Assembly: GCA_964036295.1 (NCBI GenBank)
Contig: OZ038464.1
Coordinates: 6,434,001-6,498,000 of the forward strand
Direction of reading: 5' to 3'
Source: Plumapathes pennacea
Lineage: Eukaryota > Cnidaria > Anthozoa > Antipatharia > Myriopathidae
Length of the DNA: 64,000 nucleotides
Position 1 is the stretch's first letter. Each line of letters opens with the position of its first letter. The notes beneath the pieces are model-generated. The model searched no databases, was not told where the DNA came from, and was given only the letters and a program-made list of their open reading frames with translations. This document shows positions 60,200-64,000 of the stretch, one piece after another. The position numbers and the translations under genes were made by a program.

Positions 60200-60397
60200 T
60201 TATTTTAAAGAAACTCGAGTGTTAGCGAACTGTTTCTGCCCAGCGCTAAGTAATCTTTCATCAATCATTCCTTCTGCCACAACCGCCGTTGCCGTTTCTT
60301 TCTGGAGGCTTATAATTTCTTGTTTTTCTCGTAAACTCACGTCAAATGAAGAATCGGGAACTTCACTAAAATCGAGCAGTCCAAAAATTTGTCCCAC
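60200..60397 (-). CDS. possible terminal exon, unknown product
   Basis: Open and protein-like: LLDFSEVPDSSFDVSLREKQ, then EIISLQKETATAVVAEG, ending SLK-stop at 60200. A CAG sits just upstream on the minus strand (GTTGCGCAG, about 60401-60409) as a possible acceptor. Helical, mildly acidic, no motif. Confidence 0.3.
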   Translation of the reverse strand: MGQIFGLLDFSEVPDSSFDVSLREKQEIISLQKETATAVVAEGMIDERLLSAGQKQFANTRVSLK

Positions 60398-60745
60398 TGC
60401 GCAACCTCAGAGCAATATAACACACTTTCCATGTTACATAGCCTCATGCAAACACCGTTGGGAACCAATCAGAGCGCTCGTTATATAACTTTTTCCCCGA
60501 ACGAAGTGAGGGAAATACTCACGACGCTAATGCAGTAGTATTATCGCCTTATCAGAGACTCCAAGCGGGTCGCCATCTCGAAATCTAATGTTCGTCTGTC
60601 AGTCTGTCGTGCGACCTCGTCCCCAGTTCCTATCGCGTCGCTGCAGAACCAATAACAAAGGCCGGATCGATCACTTGTGGCCCTGTAGTTTTACTCGCAA
60701 TAAGAGAAATTAGATTGAACGAAGCAACTACAGTATATCGTAGCT

Positions 60746-61006
60746 GTGTTCACGAAAATGAAAAACTTGAAAACCGGAAAACTTGAAAAACAACAGTCTC
60801 GCGAAGCTCGTCTTCAAAAGAGAAGGGAACAGGCACGAGCAAGGCGAAATCATGAAACGATCAAACAGCGCCAAGTTCATCTAGAGAAAAGAAGAAAATC
60901 ATGTTATGACAGCACGAAGCGTGCCGAAGAAACGACTCCGCAAAGAGAACAGCGCCTGAAAGCAACTCGGGAGATTCAGACGCCGTTTTGTGTTAAATTC
61001 AGATAG
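60746..61006 (+). CDS. basic coiled-coil ORF, unknown
   Basis: 86 codons rich in Arg, Lys, Glu and Gln (REARLQKRREQARARR, then TTPQREQRLKATREI). Such repeats of R-x2-R...ET..QRE..L occur in N-terminal regions of some eukaryotic mobile-element and helicase-linked proteins, but no such gene follows. Could be an exon or a fragment. Confidence 0.35.
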   Translation: MFTKMKNLKTGKLEKQQSREARLQKRREQARARRNHETIKQRQVHLEKRRKSCYDSTKRAEETTPQREQRLKATREIQTPFCVKFR

Positions 61007-61677
61007 TTATTCAGAAAGGACAAGCAACAAAGGTCAGTCAGTGGAAATCGAACAATCAGTGTGACAAATATATTCTATCCCTCTTCAAGAATGTATTAAA
61101 ATCTGCATGCTGATCATTTCCCCTCGAAGTATTGTTTTTAGTGTTTTTTTTATTGTTTTCAATCGGAACTTAGAGTCTTGAATGATTTAGTTAGATGTCT
61201 TATTTTTTCTTTCAAGACTAAAATGCTGTGTAATCTGACACGCGGTCATTGCAGCGAGAATCGTTCACAAGCCCTTTGAAGTATGACTAGGTCTGAAGGC
61301 CGTGTATAATTTGAAGTAAACCGTTCAAGTTTTGCTTTGATTCTGGGAGAAATCATGCTGTTTTGTTCACATACAGAACAATTCGAGTTCATTAAATATG
61401 CATGCCAGAGTAAAAAAAAAATCGCACAGAAAGTCTATTTAATTGGGACTCGGCCTATGAATTCAAAATTGGAAAATCAGTGTTCTTTTTTCCCGTAGTA
61501 CGACGGCCGACCAACTTCAAACTTTGAGTATTAAATTTTGAGAGCGTGCTTGAAAGACTGTATGAATTAAGCCTGGTTCACACGAGTAAAGCAAGCGCAA
61601 ACGCAAGCATGTTCACACGCCGAACTCAAGCGCAAGAGACATAAAATACGCATGCGCATTCGAAGTGTGTTTCCAAG

Positions 61678-63282
61678 ATGGAGGACGAACATTTGCTGTT
61701 GCTGCTGTTTCTTCTTGCTCTTGGCCTTCGACAAAGACGACGTCGGAGGCGAATTCGAAATCGAAGACGAAGAAGAAGTGTCTGGGTGAGAGATATTTAC
61801 AGACAACGGCGTCAACAGGGAGATTACCATAATCTTGTGTGCGAGTTAAAGCTTGGCGACAGGGAATTTTACTTCAGGTCAGCAGGTTATCAGACAACAA
61901 ATCAATTGTTACGTTATGCATCTGACAGAGCCGATGCCTCTTGAATTCCCCTTGCTGATAGGGGTAAATTAGTTGTTGTGTATTAGCATAATAATTAATA
62001 CCGATACACAATATATTGTAACAAACATAATTAATTAATTAAATCAATCTTTTTCTAGATCATTATAATCTACATTACAAAACCTAAGCCCGTGTCAGGC
62101 ATGTTGACCTGTAACATCCGGGAAATAAATATCCAAAAACAGAAAATTGCATTCATTGCAATGTATTTTCCTGACAGGTACCTGAGAATGTCTCCTGATA
62201 CATTTGAACATTTATTCAGTTTGGTTGGCCCTCTCACTACCAAGGCAACAACAGTCATGAGGGAACCAATAAGTGCTGCAGAGCGTTTGACTCTATCCAT
62301 CCATTATTTGACCTATGGTGAAAGTCAACAATCAATATCTTTTTCTTATCGTATTACAAAATCAACAGTTTCAAGTATAATACGTGAGACATGCAGTGCC
62401 ATTTGGGAAGGACTGCACAAAACATATTTGAGGGCACCCAAAACACAATTGGACTGGAAAAACATTGCTGAAAAGTTCAATGACTTGTAGAATTTTCCAC
62501 ATACTGTGGGAACAATAGATGGCAAACATGTTGCCATCAAATGCCCCTTAAAAAGTGGTTCCCAATACTACAAAGGGTTTTTCAGTATTGTTCTTCTTGC
62601 AATATGTGACGCAAATTACGTTTTCACTCTTGCTGACATTGGGGACTATGGTTCTAACAATGATAGTGGTATCTTTTCCAACTCTAACATGGGAAAATTA
62701 TTTCAGAGTGAAAAGATGAATCTCCCAGATCCTGAACATATTGAGAGTAGTTCAATTCAATCCCCTTTGCCATATTTCCTTGTTGGGGATGAAGCATTTC
62801 CCTTGAAGCCATGGATGCAACAACCATACCCAGGTAAAGGAATCTCAGAGGACAAAATTATTTTTAATTATCGACTTTCTCGAGCTCGAAGGGTAATCGA
62901 AAATGCCTTTGGTATACTGGCCGCAAGATGGCGAATATTTGGTACTTCTATCCAAACTAGTGTTGAAAGTGCAGAACGAATAATTCAAGCAACAGTCTGC
63001 TTGCATAACTATCTATGGCAAACAAACAGTGCAGCTTACTGTCCAGCTGGTTTTGTGGACAGCGAGGACCGTACAGGTGTAATAAAGCCAGGGAAGTGGA
63101 GGGGCATGGCTTCAGATGAGGGAGGAAATGGTGCCTTGAGGCCTCTTCCACTTGTTCGAGGTTCAAGAAACATTAAGTCTGCTGTTGAAGTCAGGGAAGT
63201 GCTCACAAAGTACCTAAATTCAGATGAAGGGGCTGTTCCATGGCAGTGGGAATATGTTAGGAGAAGAGGCCCTATAAAGTGA
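61678..63282 (+). pseudogene. PIF/Harbinger transposase, spliced, one nonsense codon
   Basis: Exon 1 (61678-61877) starts MEDEHLLLLLFLLALG, has an Arg-rich run (residues 19-35), and ends FYFR at AG|gtcagc. Exon 2 (62178-63282) follows ttttcctgacag and continues in phase YLRMSPDTFEHLFSLV. The intron is 300 bp. Then SAAERLTLSIHYLTYGE (helix-turn-helix part), a TAG at 62488-62490 where a Trp is expected before NFPHTVGTIDGKHVAIKCP (first D), DYGSNNDSGIF, LVGDEAFPLKPWM (second D), and ARRVIENAFGILAARWRIF (E). All catalytic residues remain, so the copy is a single substitution from an open frame. Confidence 0.85.
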
Positions 63283-63771
63283 CTGAATAAACTTTATTGT
63301 ATTCTGTGAAAGTGAAACAAATGCAAGTGAAGCTCTAGGCAATGCTTCATTGCACAATAATACAAACAACAAAATGTCAACTAAAGATCATTACGGCTTG
63401 ATACATTATTACAATCCTCAAACTTGAACAGTGTACGTAAGAAATCCTCACTACAATTCAAAACTCAAAATATTCTCCCTCCATAGGTTTTATAGACTTT
63501 TGCATTGTGACACACTTGCTTGTCACATCTAATTCCTATAGGGCTACTTGCTCTGATGCTTGTCTGTTAATACATGTTCCAATTTCAGTATTTCTTCTTT
63601 GACTCACAAATGGCCCTTTTCATTTTTCTCTTACCCCTTTAGCTCTAATAAACAATATGAAGCCCACTGAATGGTGGTCACTTGGGTTGTGCCACTTGGG
63701 GAGAGAAAAATAACCTTGGGATTGCTGGGGGATTTCTCCTGGAGTTCTATGCAAATACCTGATAACCTTAC
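63283..63771. other. 3' flank of the transposase; no gene
   Basis: AATAAA at 63286 follows the transposase stop and may be its polyadenylation signal. The rest is the intron of the convergent gene, by inference. Confidence 0.4.
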
Positions 63772-63933
63772 CTTGCTTTCTTCCTGTACTTCGGGCGTCC
63801 AGTTGTGTGGGATGTAATCTTCTCGGAACCATCACTTCCAACACCTGACACAGAAGACATCCCTGACACAGAAGACTGGTCTTCCTCGGCATCATCGTGA
63901 TTTTCTTCATCCTCGTCTGAAACATTGTCTTTG
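63772..63933 (-). CDS. probable exon of the Harbinger partner (Myb/SANT-type) gene
   Basis: On the minus strand an acceptor (CTTCATCTCC region, ...GATGAAG|CAAAG) opens an acidic Ser-rich exon: NVSDEDEENHDDAEEDQSS, VSGMSSVSGVGSDGSEK, then GRPKYRKKAR, and a good donor AAG|GTAAGG at 63770. Acidic Ser-rich plus basic tail is common in the middle of Harbinger Myb/SANT-like proteins, and convergent placement next to the transposase is usual. The SANT domain itself would lie outside the window. Confidence 0.45.
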
Positions 63934-64000
63934 CTTCATCTCCTGACCAAAGAAATTGGAAAATATTTAAACACGTAACATTGAACCTGTCCAGGAACTG

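Larger units (their letters stand above)
61570..64000 (+). mobile_element. PIF/Harbinger element 2, right end beyond the window
   Basis: The left end is probably AGCCTGGTTCACACGAG at 61570 after TTA, followed by subterminal CAAGCGCAAACGCAAGC repeats. It contains the spliced transposase gene (61678-63282) and a convergent minus-strand exon of the partner gene. Confidence 0.65.

Overview
This is a eukaryotic, metazoan window that is almost entirely mobile DNA. The mix of families (Penelope-like RT, DIRS-like RT, BEL/Pao, two kinds of Ty3/gypsy, CR1/L2-like LINE, PIF/Harbinger, hAT, Tc1/mariner, a THAP-type transposase, a DDE-like transposase linked to an OTU protease, and a Polinton-like virus element), the short AT-rich introns, and the dense inverted-repeat MITEs point to a cnidarian, most likely an anthozoan such as a stony coral or anemone. 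The species cannot be fixed from the sequence. No rRNA, tRNA or CRISPR was seen. Host genes are represented at most by a few isolated exon-like pieces, at 1675-2045, 42418-42576 and 60200-60397.

Layout. 1-3.6 kb: a broken THAP-domain transposase on the minus strand, split by a LINE fragment, then a possible spliced 3' gene end. 3.7-6.2 kb: a decayed Penelope-like element in strongly C/A-rich DNA. 6.8-8.0 kb: a ~590-bp tandem duplication. 8.1-14.0 kb: a compact Polinton-like element. It has a double-jelly-roll-type major capsid protein and an A32-type packaging ATPase, several small membrane proteins and a Cys/His repeat protein, with hairpins at the gene borders. 14.9 kb: a 9-bp minisatellite. 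15.1-22.8 kb: a transposon gene encoding a DDE-like transposase followed by an OTU/Cys-rich protein, split by a 5.1-kb Ty3/gypsy-like LTR element whose LTRs and 5-bp target duplication are plain. 23.2-23.9 kb: an AT-rich tandem duplication. 24.0-25.8 kb: BEL/Pao gag-protease. 26.0-27.25 kb: an open PIF/Harbinger transposase. 27.4-36.5 kb: a patchwork of DIRS, hAT, LINE, mariner and gag-like fragments.

36.5-43.7 kb holds no clear gene. It contains fold-back and TA-flanked MITEs, nested palindromes and a hammerhead-like motif. 43.78-53.23 kb is the best preserved unit: a minus-strand Ty3/gypsy chromovirus with 605-bp LTRs identical by eye. It has intact gag and a ~1,540-codon pol carrying protease, RT, RNase H, integrase and a chromodomain. 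A textbook -1 frameshift site joins gag to pol. A third ORF after pol encodes an SGNH/GDSL-hydrolase-like protein. 53.2-61.5 kb is repeats: minisatellites, (AAT)n, large palindromes, a MITE and a candidate 826-bp solo LTR. 61.57-64 kb is a second PIF/Harbinger element with a spliced transposase gene carrying one nonsense codon, and a convergent exon of a probable partner gene.

The items most worth follow-up are the hairpins at gene borders in the Polinton-like element, the SGNH-hydrolase ORF and frameshift module of the chromovirus, and the exactly reconstructable insertion that splits the transposase/OTU gene.
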